Origin: JBBATK01 sp044228285
GTDB taxonomy: Bacteria; Bacteroidota; Ignavibacteria; Kapaibacteriales; NICIL-2
Direction of reading: 5' to 3'
Assembly (NCBI GenBank): GCA_044228285.1
Contig: JBGAVD010000003.1
Coordinates: forward strand, 715,717 to 779,716
DNA length: 64,000 nucleotides
Part shown: positions 56,395 to 64,000 of the stretch, piece after piece
Position numbering within the stretch: position 1 is the stretch's first letter
How the letters are laid out: each line of letters opens with the position of its first letter
Program-made: the position numbers and the translations under genes
Notes under the pieces: generated by a model
Told to the model about the DNA's origin: nothing
The model's database searches: none
The model's input: only the letters and a program-made list of their open reading frames with translations

Positions 56395-56976
56395 TCACTT
56401 TGTGGCGAGTTCTTTTCGGATTCGGCTCAAGGAGCTATCGGTCACTCCCAAGTAGGATGCAATGATCTTCAATGATACATTCTGCAGCACCTGAGGATGT
56501 TGCTTCATCAGCGCCAGATAACGCGTCTCGGCTGTGTCTTTGATCATGCCGAGCATTCTCTCGTGAAGACGAGAGTAGTTCATCACCAGCATCATACGAC
56601 CAAACTCTCTGAATTCAGGATAGGTGTGGAAGCACATTTGCACTTTCTCGTAGCTCATTGTCCAGAGTTGACACTCCGTCAAACACTGATAATTCTCCGA
56701 AGTTGCTTGCTGTTTGAAAAAGGACAAGAAATCGTTTATAAAACAAGGTGCTGAGAAAATGTTAGTCGTTACCTCATCACCATTCTGGTCATTCGTGTAC
56801 GACCGTACAAAGCCGCTTTGTAAAACGAAGGTGTCCTTGCTGACTCTGTTCTCCACCAATAACAGCTCGCTCTTCGGCATCTCGGCATAGTCAAACTGCT
56901 CAGCCAGAAACGCTGACTTTTCTGTGGGCATCGGCAGTACTGATTGTATGTATGCCTCTAGGTAGTCTCTGTTCAT
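56395..56976 (-). CDS. Crp/Fnr family transcriptional regulator
   Basis: A 193-residue regulator. The cNMP-binding-like domain (about 20-120) contains FVLQSGFVRSYTNDQNGDE, but lacks the RSxS cAMP signature, as is usual in Bacteroidota members. The C-terminal part is a short winged-helix (SLKIIASYLGVTDSSLSRIRKE). A further in-frame ATG lies seven codons upstream. The effector is unknown. It probably regulates the adjacent seven-TM protein. Confidence 0.85.
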   Translation of the reverse strand: MNRDYLEAYIQSVLPMPTEKSAFLAEQFDYAEMPKSELLLVENRVSKDTFVLQSGFVRSYTNDQNGDEVTTNIFSAPCFINDFLSFFKQQATSENYQCLTECQLWTMSYEKVQMCFHTYPEFREFGRMMLVMNYSRLHERMLGMIKDTAETRYLALMKQHPQVLQNVSLKIIASYLGVTDSSLSRIRKELATK

Positions 56977-57053
56977 CTTAGGTGTGGTTATGTTCAAAAA
57001 TCAGCTCCATAGTGCGATTGATTTACTATGACTATGGAGAGCAGTTCACAATA

Positions 57054-57887
57054 TCATCGCACATCGTTTGTGATCTTCAACTCGTTGAGAATACGATACA
57101 CAATCTCAGTTCTTGAGTTGTCAAACGCAATGGCTCGTTTCACGTCATTCAATACATCGCTCTTGATCTGAACGCAATTGGCAAAGTAGTAGAGCTTGTC
57201 TTTGCTTTCAACATAGCCAACAAACCAGCCCACGTCTTGTGCCCCGTGTATTCCCCAACCAGTCTTCGCTCTAACAACATATCCCAATGTATCCTTCACA
57301 ATCATCATCTTCTTTACAATGTCGATAGATCGCTTTGAAAAGGGCAGTGTATAGTCGTGCAGCGCTTTTAAGAATTCGATTTGCTGCTTCGGTGAGATAC
57401 GAAGTCCACCGCTTAACCAGAATGAATCGAGCCCTCCGGTCGTATCGGCATTCCCGTAATGTGCAGCATCCAGCCAGTGTTTCATTCTAACACTTCCCAC
57501 TCGCCTAGCTACTTCTTGGTAGTACCAAACGGTCGAGTTCTGGAAGGCCGTTTTCATATCATGATCAGCATCCCACAAGGGATTTCGCACCACGCTATCC
57601 CAAGGAATAACATAGTTCTCATCAGGGATGACCCCAGTCTGCAATCCTATGAGCGAGTTGCAAATCTTGAAGGTGGAAGCTGGAGAAAAGGGTTCGTTGA
57701 ATTGGCTCTGATTGTAGAAAAGAGTCCTCGCTGAGCTATGATCGAGTAACACGAATGAACCCTCAACCTGAAAACTGTCATAATACTTCTTGAAATCATC
57801 GCGTTGCTCTGCGTCTTGTTGACGAGTACAACTCGACAAAAAACAACTCACTGCAAGAGTCAGGCATAGTATCAGTACACGTGTCAT
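57054..57887 (-). CDS. Class D (OXA-type) beta-lactamase
   Basis: A 277-residue serine beta-lactamase hydrolysing beta-lactam rings in the periplasm. All class D motifs are present in order: S71-T-F-K74 (PASTFKICN), S118-T-V (QNSTVWYYQ), Y144-G-N (HYGNAD), W157 in SFWLSGGLRISPKQQ, and K208-T-G (VRAKTGWG). The carbamylated lysine would be K74. The N-terminus has a lipobox-like FLSSC (C20), so it may be a lipoprotein. The related BlaR/MecR sensor domain is excluded because no transmembrane protease part is present. Its immediate neighbours are repeat arrays and a Crp regulator; no mobile element was found beside it. Confidence 0.93.
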   Translation of the reverse strand: MTRVLILCLTLAVSCFLSSCTRQQDAEQRDDFKKYYDSFQVEGSFVLLDHSSARTLFYNQSQFNEPFSPASTFKICNSLIGLQTGVIPDENYVIPWDSVVRNPLWDADHDMKTAFQNSTVWYYQEVARRVGSVRMKHWLDAAHYGNADTTGGLDSFWLSGGLRISPKQQIEFLKALHDYTLPFSKRSIDIVKKMMIVKDTLGYVVRAKTGWGIHGAQDVGWFVGYVESKDKLYYFANCVQIKSDVLNDVKRAIAFDNSRTEIVYRILNELKITNDVR

Positions 57888-58003
57888 AGAGCTTCGAATA
57901 ACCAGTACCTAAAAGTGAGAAGGTCTCGGATGCACAATTGTATTAGCGCTCCGCTCAGGCATTGCGACCTTCGGTTTTGATCGAATATAATACAGGGTGC
58001 TGC

Positions 58004-58318
58004 AAGGTTCCTGCGCGGAGTCGAAGGGCGACTCCGCGCAGCCACCGGGGGTGGAGTTCCATCTTTGACGGAAACGAATGGCAAGGTCCCTGAGCGGAGT
58101 CGAAGGGCCGTTGACGTCAGGGCTTCGGCTCCGCTCAGCCACCGGGTGTGGAGTTCCATCTTTGACGGAAACGAATGGCAAGGTCCCTGAGCGGAGCCGA
58201 AGGGTGGTCCCTGAGCGGAGTCGAAGGGCCGTTGACGTCAGGGCTTCGGCTCCGCTCAGCCACCGGGTGTGCATAGCCGAAGGGTGGTCCCTGAGCGGAG
58301 CCGAAGGGCCGTTGAGAT
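58004..58318. repeat. CTGAGCGGAGTCGAAG repeat family (family A), cluster 3
   Basis: About eight copies of the core in both orientations, joined by GGCCGTTGACGTCAGGGCTT and by a GACGGAAACGAATGGCAAGG spacer. One end reaches the TGA of the next gene (58318), so the stop codon lies at the array border. The other end is about 110 bp from the beta-lactamase start. Confidence 0.88.
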
Positions 58319-59685
58319 CAAAGCGAACCAATCACCCTTTCAAGCTCCTGCATAGCCCAGCGAGTCCAACGGACTGTATGTCGTCTGGGTTGACGCACGC
58401 GCGGTTTCTTGGATTGAACGAGTGCCTGGACTGTTGTGAGATAAGGTTGAACTATGACTCGAAAGAACTCAAACTCTTTGTGTGCCCCACGCTCCGAAAA
58501 TTTTCGTAGTGCTTCGCATTTTGCCAAAGCCGTTTCATACGAGCCTTGGTGGACAAGGAACAGTATCTCTTGAGTTCTTGCCATAAAGTCGAGCTCGCGA
58601 TAGACTCTGCGACCGGGCATGGCGTAGAAGGCTTGAAGACGTGTACTGAAATCTCGGGCGGTGCATTTGCCGCTTTTGAGATCTTCCCACGCAAAGGACA
58701 AGTCGAGCTTGGCTACGGCGGCGAGTTCTTTTTCTATGGCAATGTTCGACATATCAATACTGCTTCGCAGCTGTCGTGCTTTGGTGACCTGTGCGGTATT
58801 GAGATAGTAGCCGCAGATACCGATCTTTCCTACGTTTTGCCATTCGGGTGGGAGACCGAGTTCAACGATGCTGATGAACTCTTCAGGACTCTCCTCCACA
58901 TCATACAAGAGAGCAAACTGCGCAATGTTGTTTGCGAGAACAGCGCTACCATAAGGAGTAAGTGCCGATGAGTAACGTCGTAGAGCTTTTGCCATCTCTC
59001 GTACTACATCGCTCGCCTTTGCTAGCGAGAAGTCGTGTCTGGTGTGATACACAAACAAACAATACAACACGTTCGACACCAAGTTGTGATGATCGGAGCG
59101 TTGCGCCTGTTTGTATAGGGCACGGAGCTTTCGCTCATACACAAGCGAGGGTTCTAGTCGTGGATCTTCTAGTCTTGCAATCTCAACACTGTAGGCGGTT
59201 TGAATGGCGTTGTACTCCATAAGACGAATTGCATTCAGCACGGAGTGGTCACGGATCTCCTCCATGGCACTAATGTTCGCTATGTAGATCTGCAATCGCA
59301 TTGCTTCGGTGTACAAGGCATGCAGCACTTGATAGTTCTTCTTCTGCTGGAGCTTCTTCTCTGTGGCTAAGAAATACTCCCAACCTTCCTTGTACAATCC
59401 CTTCGAGCAGAACCACCAGAGCATGTCGGCAGCGGCCGATAGATTCTGTGCCACGTTCTCGGAGATCCATGTGAGAAGAAAGTCGTATGCAAGAGACTTC
59501 GTCTTGTGAAAGCTTGCCTTGCTCATCTTCTCCTGCTGCACAAAGCGCTTCTCATGCAATGAAGGATTGTCGATCAAGGCTTGCACATAGCGCGTTGCAA
59601 GTGTATTCTTCTGAGCAAGAACTGTACTCAAACGACCACGCTCCGTGGCGTCCAGTTTGTTTAAGAGTAGTGAGAGCGATTTCAT
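58318..59685 (-). CDS. Helical-repeat protein of unknown function
   Basis: A 455-residue soluble, largely alpha-helical protein starting MKSLSLLLNKLDATERGRLS. Helical pairs recur (VLHALYTEAMRLQIYIANIS, LYKQAQRSDHHNLVSN, LANNIAQFALLYDVEESPEE, SYETALAKCEALRKFSE) without clear TPR consensus. The C-terminus is basic (KKPRVRQPRRHTVRWTR). No domain was recognised; a scaffold or binding role is possible. The stop codon touches a family A repeat array. Confidence 0.65.
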   Translation of the reverse strand: MKSLSLLLNKLDATERGRLSTVLAQKNTLATRYVQALIDNPSLHEKRFVQQEKMSKASFHKTKSLAYDFLLTWISENVAQNLSAAADMLWWFCSKGLYKEGWEYFLATEKKLQQKKNYQVLHALYTEAMRLQIYIANISAMEEIRDHSVLNAIRLMEYNAIQTAYSVEIARLEDPRLEPSLVYERKLRALYKQAQRSDHHNLVSNVLYCLFVYHTRHDFSLAKASDVVREMAKALRRYSSALTPYGSAVLANNIAQFALLYDVEESPEEFISIVELGLPPEWQNVGKIGICGYYLNTAQVTKARQLRSSIDMSNIAIEKELAAVAKLDLSFAWEDLKSGKCTARDFSTRLQAFYAMPGRRVYRELDFMARTQEILFLVHQGSYETALAKCEALRKFSERGAHKEFEFFRVIVQPYLTTVQALVQSKKPRVRQPRRHTVRWTRWAMQELERVIGSL

Positions 59686-60055
59686 ATTGTTCTACTATGA
59701 AAAGGTGCATGAAGCACTGAGTGGTGAAGTGTAGAGCAGAGTTCAGAGCTTCCATTGTGACTAGTGCCGCCGACATGTGTGCAGCAATGTGCATCTGCTT
59801 TCAACACACTTCCGCTACGTACGCGCAAACATGTTTGCGTTCAAAGAACGCATGTATCTGCCCGACACTGCGAAACTATGCTGTGAAGAATTCCCACCAT
59901 TCGTTCGGTAAGAAATTCGCAAAAGTGTCCTGAAATGTCCTAAAGCACTCCCCCTAAGTTCGTGTGTCAGTAAAGAGCTCGTTGAGCTGGCTGCAAACAC
60001 AGCTCAGCACTGTTACAACGAGTGTCTCAGCACCAACGAGTCGATCCATTGCCTT
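59686..60055. other. Intergenic space with a perfect palindrome
   Basis: 370 bp without a confident gene. It contains CGCAAACATGTTTGCG (59824-59839), a perfect 16-bp palindrome in the upstream region of the divergently starting helical-repeat gene and of the rightward genes; this is a possible operator. Confidence 0.4.
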
Positions 60056-60295
60056 ATGAAAACACGAGAGTCCACATCGCCAAAGCATAACAAAGCATCG
60101 TTGCTTTCGCGCGTCGATCTGGGCTCGTTGTATGATGAGACAGAGGAAGCAGAGGAGAGTCCAGAGCAAGACCGACTCTTCCAACGTGTTGAGGATCGTC
60201 AAGTTCTCGCATCATTGCCCAGTGCTACCGCGAGTGCAGCACACATAGGGAGTGCTGCGAGAATCAAAGACAGAGCTCAGAACAAACGCAAGTAG
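60056..60295 (+). CDS. Possible small soluble protein
   Basis: 79 codons starting MKTRESTSPKHNKASLLSRV, polar and charged, with an acidic centre (DETEEAEESPEQD) and a basic C-terminus (RIKDRAQNKRK). Composition resembles a real but poorly ordered protein. There is no homology that I recognise, and the opposite strand has a similarly long frame. Treat as tentative. It precedes the lipoprotein gene by 66 bp. Confidence 0.35.
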   Translation: MKTRESTSPKHNKASLLSRVDLGSLYDETEEAEESPEQDRLFQRVEDRQVLASLPSATASAAHIGSAARIKDRAQNKRK

Positions 60296-60361
60296 CATTC
60301 TAAGAGATAAGCACTCTCCAGATACTTTTCTTTCACGTACCAACTTATACAAGGTGATTTT

Positions 60362-60865
60362 ATGAATACCATTTTTCGTTTCGCATGCTTCGCAACGCTA
60401 ACTCTTGTCTCACTCTTCTGGCAAGGTTGCTCCGACGATGATCCCGTTACACCAACACCTACCTCAAGCTATGAACTGAGTTTTGTCGTGAATGGTGGCG
60501 GTTTTACCAACAAGACATTCACCCTCACAGGTGGAGCCGCCAACTACGCTACAGCTGAGGATGTTATCCAGATTGCCTTCGCTGGTAAAGACGGTTCTAC
60601 CGATGTAGGATTCTCAGGTTTCTGGAAAGGTACAAGCACTGGTTCACGACAAATCGTGTATGAGCAGAATGATGATACGGTGTCCTGCGGTTTTACTCAT
60701 GGACAAAAAGTCTACGGCTGCACAGCTGGCACAATGGCTCTTACCAAGTTTGGCGGTGTCGGCGGTGACGTCGAAGGAACCTTCTCTGGCACCTTCACTT
60801 TGTTCTTTGCATCGGAAACTGTGACCGTTACTAATGGCCGCTTCAAGGTCAAACGAATCTTCTAA
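60362..60865 (+). CDS. Lipoprotein of unknown function
   Basis: A 167-residue lipoprotein with a signal peptide ending in a WQGC lipobox (C23), then SDDDPVTPTPT, the typical acidic/Pro linker of Bacteroidota surface lipoproteins. The mature part is beta-rich (YELSFVVNGGGFTNKTFTL, VEGTFSGTFTLFFASETVTV, GRFKVKRIF), like small beta-sandwich lipoproteins of the DUF6252 type. The ligand is unknown. It is followed after 17 bp by the next gene on the same strand. Confidence 0.72.
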   Translation: MNTIFRFACFATLTLVSLFWQGCSDDDPVTPTPTSSYELSFVVNGGGFTNKTFTLTGGAANYATAEDVIQIAFAGKDGSTDVGFSGFWKGTSTGSRQIVYEQNDDTVSCGFTHGQKVYGCTAGTMALTKFGGVGGDVEGTFSGTFTLFFASETVTVTNGRFKVKRIF

Positions 60866-60882
60866 TTACAAGGTACCGACTC

Positions 60883-61701
60883 ATGGAAAGCGTATTCAAC
60901 TCTTTGTCGACACTTCTGAGTTCTCCACTTGGCGGATTGATAGTGGTACTCATCATTGTTCTGATCTTCCTCCGACGTCACAAGCGCGCTCAACTACAGA
61001 AGAGTGTTGATGATATGCACATGCAAGCATCGCAGAAGAGCATCGAATACGAGTCACCATTAGTCAATTCATTACCGAGCACTATAGGCAGCACACCAAC
61101 CGGTGTTCACCACTTCCGTGGACACTCACACAACATTGCGTGGGAAGTAGAGACGGTCTATCTCGAGGAGATTGATGCTGCAGCATCTTCGACAGTGCAC
61201 CGCGGTATGTCTCGAAAGTACACGCGCTGGACAACGGATGCCTTTCGTCTACCAGCTACTCAATACTTGCTCTGCATGAGCTTACCAGACTCTGTGGAGG
61301 CTCCAGCTTTCAAACAAAGCCCCAGCAGCGGCTTCCTGAGTTCTCTCGTTGATTCCGTTGCTGGCTTTTTCTTGTCGATGTATCTGCGCATGTATTTTGG
61401 TTCAGAGCAGGCTGCTGGCGCAGCTCTGCGCTCGGCAGACTACATTGAAACCATACGTGGCTTTGCCGACAAAGACTTCAGAATTTTCAGCAATGCTCCA
61501 TCGTTCTATCATCAACAGAAATCTGCTCTGACCTATGATCCTGCAAAAGGAGCAGCACCTAAGAACTTCTCGGTTCTTGTGCATCAAGGTGGTGTTTGCT
61601 TTTCTTGTCCCGACTTCATAGACTATCTCGAAGAAGTACAAAACATTGCAGAGTACTGTGCCACAATCACACACGGCATGATGGGTACTGTCACATCATA
61701 G
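60883..61701 (+). CDS. Membrane-anchored protein of unknown function
   Basis: A 272-residue protein with one N-terminal membrane segment (about 15-32, PLGGLIVVLIIVLIFLRR) followed by a cytosolic part. No family was recognised. A mid-protein hydrophobic stretch (SGFLSSLVDSVAGFFLSMYL) might re-enter the membrane. Motifs: THGMMG near the end, HHFRGHSHNIAWEVE near residue 80. It is co-directional with the preceding lipoprotein, and a terminator lies about 95 bp downstream. Confidence 0.62.
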   Translation: MESVFNSLSTLLSSPLGGLIVVLIIVLIFLRRHKRAQLQKSVDDMHMQASQKSIEYESPLVNSLPSTIGSTPTGVHHFRGHSHNIAWEVETVYLEEIDAAASSTVHRGMSRKYTRWTTDAFRLPATQYLLCMSLPDSVEAPAFKQSPSSGFLSSLVDSVAGFFLSMYLRMYFGSEQAAGAALRSADYIETIRGFADKDFRIFSNAPSFYHQQKSALTYDPAKGAAPKNFSVLVHQGGVCFSCPDFIDYLEEVQNIAEYCATITHGMMGTVTS

Positions 61702-61795
61702 GTACTGATCCATTCAGCAGGGCTCTACGGTGAGCATGCACATGAGCATGCGAACGACAGATCTACTAAAAACACCATTGAGAGACCATGCATTC

Positions 61796-61825
61796 AGCCC
61801 AACTCCAACCGAGTTGGGCTTTTTG
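61796..61825 (+). terminator. Rho-independent terminator
   Basis: A 10-bp perfect stem, AGCCCAACTC with GAGTTGGGCT, a 5-nt loop and TTTTTG. It ends the lipoprotein/membrane-protein pair. Confidence 0.82.
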
Positions 61826-62177
61826 TTATTCACTCAATAGTATGAACACACGTCGCGCATCGCAAGAGGGCATAGCTTTATTCAGGCAGGATGATTGTCA
61901 CGCCGCGCTCAATCCCTGTTTCCGAGCTAAAAATGAGCCTTTCTACGGCAGAATCAGAGAGAGCGCCGGAGACTTCGTATCATTGAGAAGATAATGTCGT
62001 CCCGAACTGTAACCGAACACGAGTCAAGAGTACTTACCTCGCAAAGGACTTCGGTACCTTCGCGATGAAGGGCTCGAGTCCGGCGGGCAGCGAAGCTGAA
62101 CGCATAGTCATAAACATTCTGTGACTGACAGTGAATAGCATTGTCACGTCAGCTATCTCGGATCTGAACACCAGCGC
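61826..62177. other. Upstream region of the second ECF sigma gene
   Basis: 352 bp with no convincing gene, repeat or known RNA. The sigma gene promoter should lie here. Confidence 0.35.
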
Positions 62178-62729
62178 ATGCAACAAGAGCAACATCAACG
62201 CTTCCTAGAACTTCTCAACGCCGAGTACGAGCGTCTGGAGCGTTTTGCCTTGAGTTTGACACGGCGGCGCGACGATGCGAAGGAGCTTATTGCGGAGACC
62301 ATTGCACAAGCTATTGAGCGATTCAATGATGTTGAAAGTAAGAAGGCTTTCTTGAGCTATCTGTTCAGCATTGCGTCGCGGACCTTTTACAAGCAGAAGG
62401 CGAGGCGACAGCGTGTGCAGTTAATGGAGCCAGAGTCGATACCGGAGTTGTATGCAGGTGGACTCAATGCAGAGGATGCTCATGATTTGAATCTCTTGTA
62501 CGCAGCGATCGATCAACTACCTGATTCCTATAGAGAGGTTTTTGTTATGGCGGAGATTGCTGGCTTAAGTCATAAAGAGATCCACGAAACAACTCAGCTA
62601 TCATTAGCAAACATTAAAGTGAGAATCTATAGAGCAAAGTTTCTGCTGCGAAAACGCTTAGGCATCGTTGAAGACAATTCGGCTACGCCAGGTGTTCGAG
62701 AAAGTGCAACACCTACGCTGCAGTACTGA
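62178..62729 (+). CDS. ECF RNA polymerase sigma factor
   Basis: A 183-residue sigma factor. Region 2 (about 12-80) contains LERFALSLTRRRDDAKELIAE and FLSYLFSIASRTFYKQKARR. Region 4 (about 110-165) contains LPDSYREVFVMAEIAGLSH, KEIHETTQLS and VRIYRAKFLLRKRL. It is followed after 25 bp by a membrane protein gene that is the natural candidate for its anti-sigma factor. Confidence 0.9.
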   Translation: MQQEQHQRFLELLNAEYERLERFALSLTRRRDDAKELIAETIAQAIERFNDVESKKAFLSYLFSIASRTFYKQKARRQRVQLMEPESIPELYAGGLNAEDAHDLNLLYAAIDQLPDSYREVFVMAEIAGLSHKEIHETTQLSLANIKVRIYRAKFLLRKRLGIVEDNSATPGVRESATPTLQY

Positions 62730-62754
62730 GAATACTTTGAACAACAAGACGAAT

Positions 62755-64000
62755 ATGAAATCACTCGAAACATATATACACAAGGCACAGCAGGCGAAGA
62801 GTGCCGTCCCTCTTTTGTCGCACGATGAACTGCGCAGCATCGTACAACAGAAGCTGGATGGCTCTGTGCAGACTTCGTCTGCAGTGTCACATTCTTCATT
62901 TAATTATAAAGGTTTAATTATGGCATCCCTCATCGGAAGCTTGGCTGTTGGTGCCTTGATGTGGTTGCAACTTGGCAACCCCTACAACAGAAGCTGGATG
63001 GCTCTGTGCAGACTTCGTCTGCAGTGTCACATTCTTCATTTAATTATAAAGGTTTAATTATGGCATCCCTCATCGGAAGCTTGGCTGTTGGTGCCTTGAT
63101 GTGGTTGCAACTTGGCAACCCCATGGCAGCAGTTGTGCAGACAGCAGTGCAATCACAGCCTATACGTGGCAGTGAACTATCATTGAGTACTCCTAGTGCT
63201 AAAGCAGGACAGCAAGTGCAACAGCAACGTATTGTTGTGGACACACGTGGTGCTGCGCCAGACAACGCAGCCGCACCAAAGTCAGGATCATCACAGGCCG
63301 GGGCAAAGAACACCCAGTCAGTTAGTCCTTTTATCATGGCATCGCCAACCGAGCTCAAGGCTCTTGGTATTGAACAGAAAGATGGAGTTTTTTACTGTAC
63401 TATTGAAGAGCAGTACAATGAAAAGGAAAGTCCAGCTGAAGCCAAACTCTTCATAGCGAACATGGGATACCCTCTCGAAGCCGAACCTTTGATTATACGA
63501 GCAAAAGCTATGATCAAAGCGAACATCTCAAACACAGAAGGTATGAACTACGATCCAAGCTGGAACGTGTCAAAGCCCATTGGCTGTAGTCCCTATGCAT
63601 GCGCCTTCTACTCAGGAACTGAGCATAGCCTTTCCACGACAATGAGTACGAGTGACCATAGTCCATATGTCAAATCGCAAGACATCGCCCGAGAATTGAA
63701 AAGAGAATTTGAACAGTTGTCGAAAGATGTTACCCGTTCGATTGACAACGATTTCGTCAACAAGCCATTCTTGCCACTTGGTGATCGTCCTTATAAGTAT
63801 GCAAAGTACCTCGTTCCTGTTGGCGTTAACATCTCGACCGACACCAGCATTGAGTTTGCAATATTCTATTACGTGCCAACAAAGTACTTCTTAGAACGAC
63901 TTTCGGCGAAACATCAACAAGACTTAGCCTTTCTCAAACCAGTGTTAACACAGGATCAGCTCACGGTTGATTATGATGGAGTGTCGTTAGCTGTTGATGA
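62755..64000 (+). pseudogene. Sigma-linked single-TM protein, frame broken by a 140-bp tandem duplication; 3' end outside window
   Basis: The N-terminal part (62755 on) encodes MKSLETYIHKAQQAKSAVPL, LSHDELRSIVQQKLDG, then a TM segment (KGLIMASLIGSLAVGALMWL). An exact 140-bp copy (62843-62982 repeated at 62983-63122) shifts the frame and brings a TAA at 63055-63057. Removing one copy restores one frame from 62755 to the window end. The rest, open from an ATG at 63060 to base 64000, encodes a periplasmic-looking domain with motifs such as FIMASPTELKALGIEQKDGV and EFEQLSKDVTRSIDNDF. Topology (short cytosolic part, one TM, large outside domain) suits an anti-sigma or sigma-linked sensor. Whether the gene is dead, reinitiating or misassembled is open. 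Confidence 0.75.
62843..63122. repeat. Perfect 140-bp tandem duplication
   Basis: 62843-62982 and 62983-63122 are identical. The unit begins TACAACAGAAGCTGG, contains the TM segment codons and ends GGCAACCCC. 140 is not a multiple of three, so the reading frame changes after the first copy. Confidence 0.95.

Noticed and set aside
59721..59933. Small Cys-rich plus-strand frame upstream of 60056
   Set aside because: It is low-complexity, has no start signal, and overlaps a palindrome in a likely promoter region.

Overview
The window is about 64 kb of a bacterial chromosome of medium GC (near 48 percent by eye). It looks like a member of the Bacteroidota or a close relative; a Kapabacteria or Ignavibacteria type lineage is my guess, not a demonstrated assignment. 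The reasons are at least six proteins ending in a type IX secretion (T9SS) C-terminal sorting domain, a CarboxypepD_reg-type TonB-dependent receptor, a serine-palmitoyltransferase-like enzyme, an FCB-style short Crp regulator and generally weak ribosome binding sites. No tRNA, rRNA, phage, integrase, transposase or CRISPR array was seen.

Layout. 0-8 kb: 3' part of rarA, a DUF1569 protein, a secreted four-NPCBM GH27 alpha-galactosidase-like enzyme, a WYL regulator, a DinB protein and a VOC protein. 7.8-9 kb: an array of short hairpin repeats. 9-17 kb: a secreted c-haem protein resembling the middle part of hydrazine synthase alpha, a 105-bp tandem repeat, an M42 aminopeptidase, a GNAT, yebC, pheS and rpmG (59 codons).

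17-30 kb is the most interesting part. A leftward operon (thioredoxin-like T9SS protein, CCAGG outer-membrane protein, HYC_CC_PP protein, TonB-dependent receptor) diverges from a rightward ECF sigma factor, a one-TM protein and a Spy/CnrX-like periplasmic sensor. These are followed by a YHYH T9SS protein, a MbnP-like copper protein and a MbnH-like dihaem enzyme. Together they suggest a metal (probably copper) capture, transport and sensing island.

30-44 kb: cupin, serine-palmitoyltransferase-like enzyme, a degraded stretch, a zinc-ribbon-like membrane protein, two secreted beta-propeller-type proteins with similar upstream regions, a lipoprotein, acetyl-CoA synthetase, a TlpA-like thioredoxin and a large Bacteroidota-type GNAT-like hypothetical. 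44-54 kb: a secreted M12-like metalloprotease enclosed by two GCGGAT repeat arrays, a second DUF1569 protein, a secreted BNR-type protein, a TPR protein, DinB and a GlxA-type regulator. 54-64 kb: DUF4406, a membrane protein with a Crp regulator, a class D beta-lactamase, a helical-repeat protein, a lipoprotein, and a second ECF sigma factor followed by a membrane protein whose reading frame is broken by a perfect 140-bp tandem duplication. That last gene runs off the window.

Four unrelated interspersed repeat families occupy most of the large intergenic spaces. Several arrays begin or end within a few bases of a stop codon.
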